Shown here in pieces: positions 11,346-21,494 of a DNA stretch of 64,000 bases (the stretch's first letter is position 1; each line of letters starts with the position of its first letter). The notes below the pieces were generated by a model, which worked only from the letters and a program-made list of their open reading frames with translations, was not told the DNA's origin and did not search any database. Location of the stretch: the NCBI GenBank assembly GCA_037043015.1, contig CM073324.1, positions 23,948,097 through 24,012,096 on the forward strand. The letters run 5' to 3'. The position numbers and the translations under genes are program-made. This DNA is from Bryum argenteum (taxonomy: Eukaryota; Streptophyta; Bryopsida; Bryales; Bryaceae).

Positions 11346-13797
11346 TGGACGTGTAAACTAGAGTTTGATTGCTTTGGCGTTTTCATCTTTTATATTTTTA
11401 TGACTTCTTATCATGGTTACTAAAGTACACAGAATATGCTATATATGTTCCAAGAATTTGTCATATACATCTGAATTTTTTGTACTTTTAAAATATATGG
11501 AATGTTCTAAAGATGAGAATTAACAAGTACAAAAATTGTGTTTATGATGCACATATACTACTAGCCATAAGTACATAGCCAAAATTTGAAAATACAAGAA
11601 TATTCATGTACCCCGATAACCTTGCTTCCTACTCCTTGAAAAGGCTTAACGGATACTTCCATTCCGTTTCTTTCTACTTTGCAAAGGAGTCACTTCCTTC
11701 GTGAAATAATTCCAAACTTCGTGCAAAGTGTAAGTGTTTCAATTTGAACAACAAAGGGTCACCCACTCACCCCATTTCTCACCCCTTACTCCCTTAGTCT
11801 CAACAAGTGGCAAGCTGGCTAGTTCTATCTCTTATCTAAAATAAGTCTGCGGTAACTCCAGTACATTCTTTTACCAAAAATGGAGGAATGGACTGGGAGG
11901 GTCTGTACAAATGGGCGAGACCCCCTATTGACTGGGCATCGGACTTTTTTGACAATTTTGGGGTGTCAAGTCTACGATAAGCGTTGAGAAGCAAACCTGG
12001 CATTTGACCAGCCCAGAAGGCCACCACCTAAGTAGTCGCCGGGTGGGTGAAGACTCACACAGTCACATGAACTTTACACTTCCCAGACACAAAACCAGTT
12101 TTTGACCTCACCTAACCGCAATTCAGGGAAAAAGTGTAGAGGTGACACCTCCCCAATAGCCGAGGAAAGTATGGTTATTTTTCCATAACATTGCCATCAT
12201 TGGCGGTATGGTCTACCAACTTCTCCACCATTGATCTTTGAGATGAACGGCCATCTTGTGTTATTATGTACTCCCTCTGTCCCATTATAATTGTTCAATA
12301 GGTTCTCTCAAATCTATGGAAGGGGGAGGGGGTTTTATACCCTGTTTGTTTCCACGGGCAATAAATAAGGGATAAATGACTTTTTTTCAATTTATTTGTT
12401 TTGGAGGATTACAATTAAATTATTCTGAAATTCTGAAATTTTGTGTACATTGTTCCATTAAAAATTTATAAATTAAAAATATAATATAGGGTTTTGTTTT
12501 ATTTTTAGCCAAAATTTCATTTTTGAAGAAAGTAACATAGATGAAAATAAAGATAAGTTATTCAAAGCTCGACAATACAATCTTGTAATATACTTGTTGT
12601 AGATCATGTGGACTATTATTGGCCTCTTAGATTAAGATAATTATTCTTTAGTGAGCTACACATCTTACAGCACTCACTCTCATTGAAAATTTTGCTTTTG
12701 GACTGTTTTAACTTGTCCGCATGTGTCCTTTTGTTGCAAGCGCTGGAGTTTGTCCTGAGACTTCTTTTGATGAAAAGGAACTTATCCGGACAATTGAATT
12801 TACATAAGTATTTACATGTAACCCTTAAATGGTTTGACTCATTTGTACAAAAAAAAGCACATTCTCAAAAATAATATCTTCAATGAAAACAATGGTAAGG
12901 TATTTAAATTTCAGCTGTATAATCTTGTGGTAAACATACTAATGATACTATAAATCATCCAAGTCAAATTTTGGGTCATGAGGCCTCAAAGATTGCAGTA
13001 GCATAACTTATTACTAGTTACTCAAAAACATCACAAATTCTTACTATTTTCACTTTAAAGTAAGAATGTTACGAATGGACTTATTGCAATAAAAAAAATC
13101 ATCAACTATGAAAGATGTTAATCTTTATCTCAATGACACCCTTGAACCAAAAAAAGCCATGGAAAAAATTTCTTTGCACAAATAATGGCCTTGCAATAGT
13201 GAAAAGTGGCAAGAATTATACAAAGGAAAATGGTCCAAAACTCAAACCTTTGCACTTGAATCTATTTATTATCTTCAACACATCTTTGATATTGTCAAGG
13301 TATAACCACTAAAACTATACTCTAGTTGGAATTCATCCCAAAAAAAAAGTCAAAATTCAACAGTGGATGAAGGAGATGTAGCTTCTCAAAATCATCCATT
13401 TATCACTGTTGAAACATCATTGCAACTCCAATACCAAAAGTATTTGGATAAAAAATCTTCCAACTAGAAGATTTTGGGCCTTCACCTTAAGATCATGATT
13501 TTGTAATTTTTTTACATTAAAGCATCTTAATCATTTCCCATGATTGCCTTACAATGGTAAAACATGCTTTATGTTTGAAAACTCTAAAACAAGAGCTGCC
13601 TTCACTAAAATGCATGTCATTTATTTATACCTCATTATATGGGTCTGAAATTTTGACCACATAGAACTAAACTTGATTAGGGTCCCAACTCAAGTGATTT
13701 CATCCCATATTAGACTCCGGATGAAAATGTGATGGCTCTTCAATATTTCTGTCCTTCATCCAAAATGTTGTTTTTCACCATTGGTACATTTAGGGCT
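11346..13797. other. AT-rich intergenic DNA, no gene
   Basis: No convincing coding region, RNA gene or structured repeat is seen. Parts of 13020-13500 match 23400-23600 in reverse orientation (AGTTGGAATTCATCC and its counterpart), indicating a dispersed repeat. Open frames here are short and AT-rich. Confidence 0.5.
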
Positions 13798-13802
13798 TAA
13801 GG

Positions 13803-14373
13803 TGTTAGAGAGAGGTTGCTCGTAGTTTATAAGAGCAACTAATAGTTATTAGAATATGATATAGTAAGCAATAGAAGCTAGGTGTTAGTCCTCTAGAGTG
13901 TGTGAAGAGGGCTGGTCCTAAGAGCCTTAGAGAGTGGAGAGAGGCCTTAACCTCTCGGTTATCCCATATTGATTGTAGCACCATGTGCCTACCTATGGAT
14001 ATATCCCCAATTCCGTAAAAATGGCGTTATGCCGCTAAAATGGCACAACTCAACTTTCTGAACTGCGGTTTAAAAACCATGTGATATAATAGAATATGAA
14101 GGTGATATTATGGAAAATGAGTGACAATGTATACAAAGGAGTGATATTATCAAAAAAATTGTGATATTACAGAATACACCATTCCATGCGAGCGCATATG
14201 TAAGATTTGGTGTGACAAAATGGCACATGGCATAGTGCCATTTTAACGGAATTGAGGTTATATATAAGAAAGGGCTTGGAATGAGTATGTATCTCACTCA
14301 AGCATTCATTGCTCTACTTGTTTGTAAGCTTTGATTGTTTGTATTCCTTCTCTCTCTCTATTGAGCTTCAATA
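13803..14373 (+). repeat. 5' LTR of Copia 1, interrupted by a MITE
   Basis: Begins TGTTAGAGAGAGG and ends TTGAGCTTCAATA. It is 571 bp long against 310 bp for the 3' LTR; the 261-bp excess equals a 257-bp MITE (14003-14259) plus a 4-bp target duplication. The terminal TA instead of the usual CA is deduced from the position of the target duplication. Confidence 0.9.
14003..14259. mobile_element. MITE family M4, copy 1 (257 bp)
   Basis: Inserted in the 5' LTR of Copia 1 and absent from the 3' LTR. The inverted ends are CCCCAATTCCGT...AAATGG on the left and, read inward from the right, AACCTCAATTCCGTTAAAAT. The duplicated target is ATAT (13999-14002 and 14260-14263). The exact length difference between the two LTRs supports a 4-bp duplication. 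The interior has several GTGATATTA words, the reverse of the AATATCAC words in the other copies. No coding capacity. Confidence 0.85.
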
Positions 14374-14386
14374 GGTTATGGGCCCA
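14374..14386 (+). other. Primer binding site of Copia 1 (half-tRNA type)
   Basis: GGTTATGGGCCCA directly follows the 5' LTR. It matches the primer site known from Drosophila copia, which pairs with an internal half-molecule of initiator methionine tRNA rather than with the tRNA 3' end. The other Copia element in this window uses the ordinary 3'-end type. Confidence 0.75.
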
Positions 14387-15244
14387 CCACACTTGTAGTG
14401 AGGTTGTGTTGCAACCATTTGGATGTGTTTGGAGGTGATTTGGAGCCATTAGGAGCTTTGAAGGTGCACTTGGTGCTACTTGGAGGTGTGTGCAACCACC
14501 TGGAGGTGTTTGCAACCATTTGGAGCTTTGGAGGTGCACTTGGAGGCATTTGGAGGTGTTTGGAGTTGTTTGAAGGTGATTTGGAGCAATTGGAGGCAAT
14601 TGAAGCACTTTGGAAGTGTTTGGAGGACACTTGAAGGCATTGGAGTATTGTTTGCTTCCCTTGTCTTAGTAAGAGTGTTACTAACACAAGGAGGTGCTGA
14701 TTTGCATAGTTGGCTACCAAATCCTTTGTTTGGAGTGGTTTTTGAGCTCTGGAGTGCTTATTGTGATCAATTTGAAGTGCACTTGAAGTATTGAGGGCTG
14801 AATCTACCATTTGAGGTGCATGTGTGCACACAAAGGGCTGATTTGATCCATTGTGGTGCTAAAGTGCTGATTTGAGACTCCTAAACTTAGTTTTTGAGTG
14901 ATTTGTTGATCTAGAAGCTTCTTTGACATAGATTGAGGGGTGATCTAGTGTAAGGAGTGCACAAGTGCTCATATGAAGCATTGAGGGCTGATTTGAGTGC
15001 TTAGAGGTGCAAATACACCATGTGTGTGTATTAGACATCTAGATCTAGCAATTGGTTGTCAAATAGCTTGAACGAGATGTGATGTGAGTGGGAGCAAGTG
15101 ACTCTTGCTCGTTTGAGTGTTGGGGAGGCTTATTGTGCATTGTTTTGTGCACAAGTGTGTTTGCACACTCCAAGGGGGCTGATTTGAGTCCTTGAAGCTA
15201 GATTTGAGTGCTTGGTGGTGTTAGGGCAGCATTTGTGCTTTGCC
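14387..15244 (+). other. Leader of Copia 1 with degenerate GGAGGT repeats
   Basis: An untranslated leader of about 860 bp. From 14400 to 14640 it consists of degenerate short repeats of TTTGGAGGTGTTTGGAG type. Long frames across it on both strands reflect this low complexity and are not genes. Confidence 0.7.
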
Positions 15245-17500
15245 ATGGCTTCCTCGGAGGGTGAGAGTGTTAGGGTGCTTGAGAAGGTCAATGGCACCAA
15301 CTTCAACTTGTGGAAGTTCAAGATGAACTTGGCACTCGATTCCATGGACTTGTGGGAGATTGTTGAAGGCACGGAGGAGGCTCCACCATCTGATGCAAGT
15401 GACAAAGACAAGAGGGAGTACCAAAGGAGGGTGAGGAAAGCCATGTCCATGATTGGGCTCAATTTGGTGGATGCCCAACTTGCTCACATCAAGAGTTGCA
15501 AAGGACCAGCGGAAGCATGGAGGGTGCTTTGCAGCATTCATGAGATAAGAAGTTTGGCCAACATCCTCTTCTTGAGGCGGAAGTTCTTCACAATCAAGAT
15601 GGAGGAAGGGGCTAACTTGTTGAAGCACATCAACAACATCAAGGCACTTGCGGATCAGCTTGCATGCTTGGATGTGCCCATGAAGGAGGAGGATATTGTT
15701 ATGACCTTGCTTGATAGTTTGCCACCATCATTTGAGCACTTGATAATGGCTTTAGAGACCTTGATCCTTGCTGACCTCATTATGGAGTTTGTGGTGTCAA
15801 GGTTGATGCATGAAGTCTCCAAGAGGAAGGAGAAGGGTGCTCAAAGTGGTGAGGCAGCGTTGGTGGCAGCCCAAAACAAAGGGAGGATGTCAAATGAGCC
15901 AAGGTTGTGCTACAATTGTGGCAAACGGGGCCACTTTGCAAGAAATTGCTTCGAAGACAAGAACAAGAAGGATAGTGCCAATGTTGCAAGAAACAAAGAC
16001 AATGAGGAGGATTATGCGTTCCTAAGCGCCGTTGTTGCAAGAAATGAGGAGATGTGGGAGGAGCATGCCTTTGCTAATGGAGATGGAGATGACAACACCA
16101 TGGCCAAGTGGATCATGGATTCGGGAGCCACCAAGCACATGTCACCTCATAGGGCAGCATTCCAAACATATGAGGTAATATCACCACCACGCAATGTGCA
16201 CTTGGGATATAATAGAATTGTGCATGCGGTTGGAATTGACACTATTGATGAAGAGGTGATGGTGATGGGAGTGAAGCACAAGATCAAGATAACGGAGGTG
16301 CTCCACATCCCCAAGTTAAAGAGGAACTTGATCTCCGTAGCTAAGCTTGCTCTAAAAGGTTTGAAGGTGGCGTTTGATGATGATGCATGCATTGTGAGGG
16401 GAGCCAATAGGAAGGTGATTGCTAGATTGCCTAGAGTAGGGAGTTTGTATGAAATGCCCTTCACCATGCATGAAATGGCCCATGTGGCAAACAAAATGTC
16501 AAAATCAGCTCCTGTGGACCGTTGGCATAGAAACCATAGAACCTCAATTCTGTTAAAATGGCACAATTCCTTGTGCCATATTGCCAAAGCCATGTTGTGC
16601 CAATTTGGTCGCGTTTCTGAAACGTGCCATTTTACCGGCATATTTTTGAACTCAAAAATCAAAAATTTATGCTTGCAAAATGGCACTTTTTTTAATATCA
16701 CCCACATCTTCCATTATATCAACAAATTTCTGTAATATTATCAAAAATTCCATAATATCACACTATTTGATGAATTTTGACCTTCAAATTCTGTCGTAGG
16801 GCAGTTTTTTCTCAACGGCCGCTCAAAAATATCTCTGGTTTTGAGCGGCCGCTCAGAAAAATTTGCTCTATTATGTCAAAAAAATGACAAAAACGAGTGT
16901 TGTTTTTTTCATTTTTTCCACCTTAAATCGTGCCATTTTACCAGAATATTGCCAAATTAACGGAATTGAGGTTATAGGCATTTAAATGTAAAAAGCGTCA
17001 AGGCCATTGAAAGCATGGAGAGTGACATGCAAATCAAGTGTCGTGACGAGGTGTTTGCCGAAGAGGTCACTTGTGAAGATGCAAATGTGGAGATGCATCC
17101 AAGTGGGAGTTTGGAGCCACCTACGGTGATTATGGTGGATGCGCCTCCAATTTCAGCGCGCTTTATACAAGAGGCAAAAGTTGGAGAGGAACCAAATGCA
17201 ATGCAAGAGTCACAAGAGACACAAGAAGAGGGGGTGGTGCAAGAGAGTCAACCACCACATGAGGAGATACGAGAAGGGCAGCGTGCACATAGCTCAAGGT
17301 ACCTAAGAAGGGAGAAGTGGCCACTTGGTGAGTGGTGGTTGAATCACATTTTTCCACCAAGCAAAGAAGTAGAACATGCAAATGTAGCTTCTTTTGATGA
17401 ATCTTTGAGCTTGGGTGATGCTTTGCAAAGTGTGGATGCAAGCAAGTGGGAGTTGGCCATGCGAGAGGAGTATGCATCTCTAATGACCTATGGCACATGA
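15245..17500 (+). pseudogene. Copia 1 gag-protease frame, split by a MITE
   Basis: The ATG at 15245 (MASSEGESV) fits the start of Copia gag; a longer frame would use a non-ATG codon. In order come a gag (UBN2-type) domain, a CCHC zinc knuckle (CYNCGKRGHFARNC), the aspartic protease motif DSGATKHMS and the start of the pre-integrase region (WHR). A MITE interrupts at 16540. After it, from 16978, the frame resumes with the pre-integrase sequence (HLNVKS) and then the acidic linker before RT, ending at DASKWELAMREE and a stop at 17500. MITE plus target duplication measure 438 bp, a multiple of three, so before the insertion the frame was continuous and about 605 codons long. Integrase core and RT are missing. 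Confidence 0.85.
16540..16973. mobile_element. MITE family M4, copy 2 (434 bp)
   Basis: Ends AACCTCAATTCTGTTAAAAT and, reversed on the right, AACCTCAATTCCGTTAA, flanked by ATAG on both sides (16536-16539 and 16974-16977). It sits in the coding region of Copia 1. The interior shares GCAAAATGGCAC, CTGTAATATTATCA and TTCCATAATATCACAC with copy 3. Confidence 0.85.
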
Positions 17501-17678
17501 GAGTTAGCTCCTTTGCCAAAAGGCCACACGAGTGCTAAAGCATGGAGAGGTGAACTTGTGGTGTTACCCAACGGAGGAGATAGTGGTTGGTGTGTTGATG
17601 AAGAAAGTTGCTAAGGTGGGCACTAGAAGATTACAATGTGATGGGATGGCGAGATGGAAACTACTCGCAAAGTGGGAG

Positions 17679-17988
17679 TGTTAGAGAGAGGTTGCTCGTA
17701 GTTTATAAGAGCAACTAATAGTTATTAGAATATGATATAGTAAGCAATAGAAGCTAGGTGTTAGTCCTCTAGAGTGTGTGAAGAGGGCTGGTCCTAAGAG
17801 CCTTAGAGAGTGGAGAGAGGCCTTAACCTCTCGGTTATCCCATATTGATTGTAGCACCATGTGCCTACCTATGGATATATAAGAAAGGGCTTGGAATGAG
17901 TATGTATCTTACTCAAGCATTCATTTCTCTACTTGTTTGTAAGCTTTGATTGTTTGTATTTCTTCTCTCTCTCTATTGAGCTTCAATA
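17679..17988 (+). repeat. 3' LTR of Copia 1
   Basis: 310 bp, TGTTAGAGAGAGG to TTGAGCTTCAATA, preceded by the purine-rich tract AAAGTGGGAG (17669-17678) and followed by the target duplication TAAGG. It lacks the MITE present in the 5' LTR. The RT-region remnant at 17501-17668 is short and carries stops. Confidence 0.9.
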
Positions 17989-17993
17989 TAAGG

Positions 17994-18324
17994 GACATTC
18001 TTTTGCTACTGAAAATGCAAAAAAAAAATAGTAGTCACAACCATTAAATTAAATTGATCTATTTACGGCAAAAGCATCCACTTGCTCTAAATAATTGAAA
18101 ATTGGAATCTATGGGATGTGAAAAGGTAAATATCACTTCAAGCACTTTAGAGCCCTATTAGAGCCTGAGAAATGGGAGGTCAAAGTTGAGAACCCAACAA
18201 AGGTCGGCATGCCTTTTTGTAAGACTATTGAACACCAAAATTTGATTTTAGTGTTGAATAGTCATTCATAAATGTATGACTGCTAAATAGGAAGAATGCA
18301 AAATGACTACTATTTTGCAAAAAT
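17994..18324. other. AT-rich spacer, nothing recognised
   Basis: No gene, inverted repeat or tandem repeat seen between the Copia 1 target duplication and the minisatellite. Confidence 0.5.
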
Positions 18325-18600
18325 ATAACCATGGTTGTGTTTTGAGTGATTTCAAGCACAAAGAATGAAAAAGATGACCATGTTGTGTTTTGAGTGATTT
18401 CAAGCCCGAAGAATGAAAAAGATGACCATGTTGTGTTTTGAGTGATTTCGAGCACAAACAATGAAAAAGATAGCCATGTTGTGTTTTGAGTGATTTCGAG
18501 CACAAACAATAAAAAAGATGACCATGCTGTGTTTTGAGTGATTTCAGGCAAAAACAATGAAAAAGATGACCCTAGTGTCTTTTGAGTGAGTTCAAAAGGC
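18325..18600. repeat. 48-bp minisatellite, about 5.5 copies
   Basis: Units contain TTGTGTTTTGAGTGATTTC followed by AAGCACAAAGAATGAAAAAG, with 5-15% variation. Because 48 is a multiple of three, the minus strand stays open and reads a 16-residue repeat (EITQNTTWSSFS type). There is no start context or domain to suggest a real protein. Confidence 0.9.
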
Positions 18601-18886
18601 ATGGTCTACCTAGAATATCTCAAATATCTTCGACTCAACGAGCCAACACCATAAAAATGATTTTAACTTTCATGGGTCCTGGTTTATAGTGTAAAGGACC
18701 CTCATATCAATTTTGTAATAGTGCAAGTTGGTTCTAGGGAGTAACAAGGATAGAGATGAAATATTGTAACGAATGGTACTACAAGGTACAAGGTACTCAC
18801 GATTCTATCGGGAAATGTAATAATCTCGCTATTCACTTAGGTATCACTACAGAGCTTTTTCTTCACATGGCCCCGTAACTTGAATG

Positions 18887-19559
18887 AACCTTAATTTCAT
18901 TAAAATGACGGTATTCTTTGTGCCGTTTTGCCAAAACCCAGATGATTCAGTTTAGTCGTCGTAACATGTATTTCGTTATAATGAGAATATTCAAATCCTC
19001 ACTTCAATGACATTTTAGCTTGAATCGAGCTAAATGGCCCACAGATTAGGTACTTCACTGGACAAAATAACCAGTCACCGATATTTTTAAATGGTCATAT
19101 CTTACTCAAATTTCGTCCAAGTTAGGCATATGAGGTGTTTTTTGGCATCTACTCTGTATGAAGTACCCAATCTGTGGGTACATTTAGCTTCACTTGAGCT
19201 AAACTGTATTTCCCAAAATTATTGAATATTCCTATTATAACAAAATACGTGTTTCTTCCGAAACGTGTCATTTTACAAGCATATTTTAAAACTCAATCTT
19301 ACAAATATTTATGCCTGCAAAATGGCACGTTTTCTTGGATCACACACGTCTTTCATAATGTCAATGAACTTCTGTAATATCACCAAAAATTCCATAATAT
19401 CACACCTTTTTTATTGTTTTTAAATCGCCGTTTGGAAATATTTGTCCTTTCATGTCAAAAATTGACAAAAAAAAAACCAATGTTATTTTTTTCATTTTAA
19501 GCACCATTCCCAAAATGCACCATTTGACGGAATAAGGCCATTTTAACGTGATTGAGGTT
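18887..19559. mobile_element. MITE family M4, copy 3 (673 bp)
   Basis: Ends AACCTTAATTTCATTAAAAT and, reversed on the right, AACCTCAATCACGTTAAAAT. The interior matches copy 2 (GAAACGTG, GCAAAATGGCAC, TTCCATAATATCACAC) but is longer. The flanks TGAATG and TATACC show no target duplication, and the termini are more diverged, so this is an older copy. It abuts the start of duplicated cassette B. Confidence 0.7.
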
Positions 19560-20763
19560 TATACCTCCCATACTGCAACCTCCTCCTCCGATAACGAATG
19601 CTCTTCCGAAGTAAGTCGGTTGGAGAGTAAAAGTTTCCAGATCCGAGACTCTACGTACGATGATACATCAGCATTTGCATTGAAGGCCCTTTTCGGGGAA
19701 ATTAAAAGAAACACAATATACAAAGGAGTTAAACATAGGGACTGCCTAACTAGAGGTGGCCCAGATTGCTGCATACATCAGCATTTGCATGGACGGGGAG
19801 TCGGGACTCGGGAACCACCTCAATTCCGATCCCCAGCTCTCTGACATCATGGTCCGATACAACATGTTCCGATATGCTATTTCGGTTGGGAATCTCTACA
19901 GTAGTTCCTCTACAGTCGTGGATTTCTGGTGGGCCTGGGCTCTGTCGGAGGCTTCTCTTTGACACGAAAGCAGCATGTACCTTTTTCTCTCAACTTCCTT
20001 GCAAATCCCTTTCCGGGGTGATTGAGAGTGACAAAGTTACATGCAAAGAGAAAGAGCAGTTGAAGCAACTTTCACACAGTGGAGTTCTGAGGCTAGCTTT
20101 TCTAAGACAAACTGCCTACAGGTCAACCCTTTTTCTCTCAACTTCTGAGTTCGTTTGTAAGCGTGAGAAGGAAAGGACAGCATGCACAAACATTCAGTAA
20201 AGCTTCGTGTGTTCTGCTATCTGCCTCCGACTCCTCACTTCTATTCAAGAAAGGCTAAACTCCGATAGAGTCTTCCCACTTAAACTATACATTCCGGTTC
20301 GTTCTGTACTTCGGTAAGCAGAAAGTGCAAAATACTCTCTCTCAAACTCAAGAAAATGCCGCAAGAAACCATGTTTTTGGTGCAACTCAGGAACAAGAAC
20401 AGATTGCTACCTGCAAAGGATGGCCGTCGTCATATTAAGTGATACTTTGAAAGCAGTACAGAAAGTTGACTCAAGCAAGCTGATTAGAGCTCTACTACAC
20501 TCCTGCAGCAAGCAACTAGTAGATCAAATCTGCTTTCGAGCTACAGACCTGTACTACTAGCAAAGTTCAAATTAAATCGACGACTCAAAGACTCGCATGA
20601 GCACAATTCTGAGCAAATTCCTGACTCGCCAGCAGACAGCGTGCGATACTCCGCTGGTGAGGAACCAACCAAGGTCATGTCTCGCCTTCAATGACCCCGA
20701 TTTCTCCCAGGTTCCCTATCTTTCAGCTCTCGAATGCCAGATACTGCTCTTGACTAACTTCTG
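19560..20763. repeat. Left flank of duplicated cassette B
   Basis: Diverged copy of 9561-10660 beside gene A, in the same orientation. Shared blocks include TTCCGATATGCTAT, GGTGGGCCTGGGCTCTGTCGG and ATGCCGCAAGAAACCATG. Open frames do not correspond between the two copies, so no gene is called. Confidence 0.7.
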
Positions 20764-20769
20764 TTTATT
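20764..20769 (-). terminator. Poly(A) signal of gene B
   Basis: AATAAA on the minus strand 18 bp after the gene B stop, in the context TGTCAATAAAC that is also present after gene A. Confidence 0.55.
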
Positions 20770-20786
20770 GACAGGCGTTTCGATCA

Positions 20787-20999
20787 TTACTCATCTCCAG
20801 CATCGTCCTCCTCGTCTCCTTGCTCGTCTCCCTCCTCGTCTCCTTCCTCGTCGTCTCCGCCCTCATCGTCCATCTCCTCATCGTCCTCCCCATCATCTTC
20901 ATCAGAGTCCGAGTCGTCAATCCAGACGTTCAAGGACTGTAACTCAGCATCATTAAACACCTGACGTTGCTCCAAGTCGATCAGCTTCTTGGGCTCCAT
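20787..20999 (-). CDS. Gene B: small acidic VWIDD-module protein
   Basis: A 70-residue protein, the closest relative of gene A. It opens with MEPKKLIDLE, continues with DAELQSLNVWIDD and then SDSDEDD, and ends in about 45 residues made almost only of Asp, Glu and Gly. Start and stop positions, the 5' leader words, a TATA box 168 bp upstream and a downstream AATAAA all agree with gene A. The coding sequence has stayed open while the flanking cassette diverged, which argues for selection. Function is unknown. The charge would suit a nuclear or chromatin-binding role or an activation domain, but this is inference only. Confidence 0.62.
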   Translation of the reverse strand: MEPKKLIDLEQRQVFNDAELQSLNVWIDDSDSDEDDGEDDEEMDDEGGDDEEGDEEGDEQGDEEDDAGDE

Positions 21000-21166
21000 A
21001 TCTATCTCTCGGTACTAGATCAAAAATTGAAAGTGTCAATTGCCACTAAGCTGACAGTAGAAACCTCTGATTTTTCGGAAAGTAGCTATGGATCGATGAG
21101 AGATGAAGCCGGCCAGCTCTCGAATGCCAGACAGTGAGTGCGTTTGACTGAACACGGTGCACGCTC

Positions 21167-21172
21167 TATATA
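21167..21172 (-). promoter_or_regulatory. TATA box of gene B
   Basis: GTATATAGAG on the minus strand, 168 bp before the ATG. The leader shares CTCTCATCGATCCATAGC-type sequence with gene A. Confidence 0.6.
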
Positions 21173-21187
21173 CAAATTTGAATATCC

Positions 21188-21233
21188 GGTATCGGATGTG
21201 AGTTTCTATCGGTATCGGATGTGAGTTTCTATC
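21188..21233. promoter_or_regulatory. Perfect 23-bp tandem repeat with TATCGGA upstream of gene B
   Basis: The unit GGTATCGGATGTGAGTTTCT plus ATC occurs twice without change just upstream of the gene B TATA box. The contained TATCGGA word recurs upstream of genes C, D and E, so it may be a protein binding site for the family. Confidence 0.55.
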
Positions 21234-21494
21234 GGTGGTAAATCGGAGACCCCACTTCTGGCATTCAGTAGCGTGTAGACACCAATCTCTCTTGGAAACA
21301 GTATCATTTGGTTTTGTGGATTTTGTGTGCATGTGATCATGAGTGGATGGGGCTCATTTGTGAACATTTTTTGCCCAATCCAGAAGAAGTGTGGAAATTT
21401 GTTTCATACTTCTAAGGAGTTTTTGTTGCATATTCTACTTTCAAATGATCCTGACCCTTTAAATTGACTAGTCTGTACAATTGCATTATCAGAA

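Larger units (their letters stand above)
13803..17988 (+). mobile_element. Copia element 1: internally deleted, non-autonomous
   Basis: A complete element bounded by LTRs and a perfect 5-bp target duplication, TAAGG (13798-13802 and 17989-17993). Inside are a Drosophila-copia-like primer site, gag, protease and the start of the integrase region. The frame then passes directly to the linker that normally precedes reverse transcriptase, so the integrase core, RT and RNase H are missing. The LTRs differ at about three positions outside a MITE insertion, which indicates a recent insertion. The first LTR and the coding region each carry one copy of the same MITE family. Confidence 0.9.

Noticed and set aside
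14306-14831. Frames of 78-151 codons on both strands with Leu/Gly or Pro/Ser repeats
   Set aside because: They lie in the low-complexity leader of Copia 1 and reflect the GGAGGT repeats.
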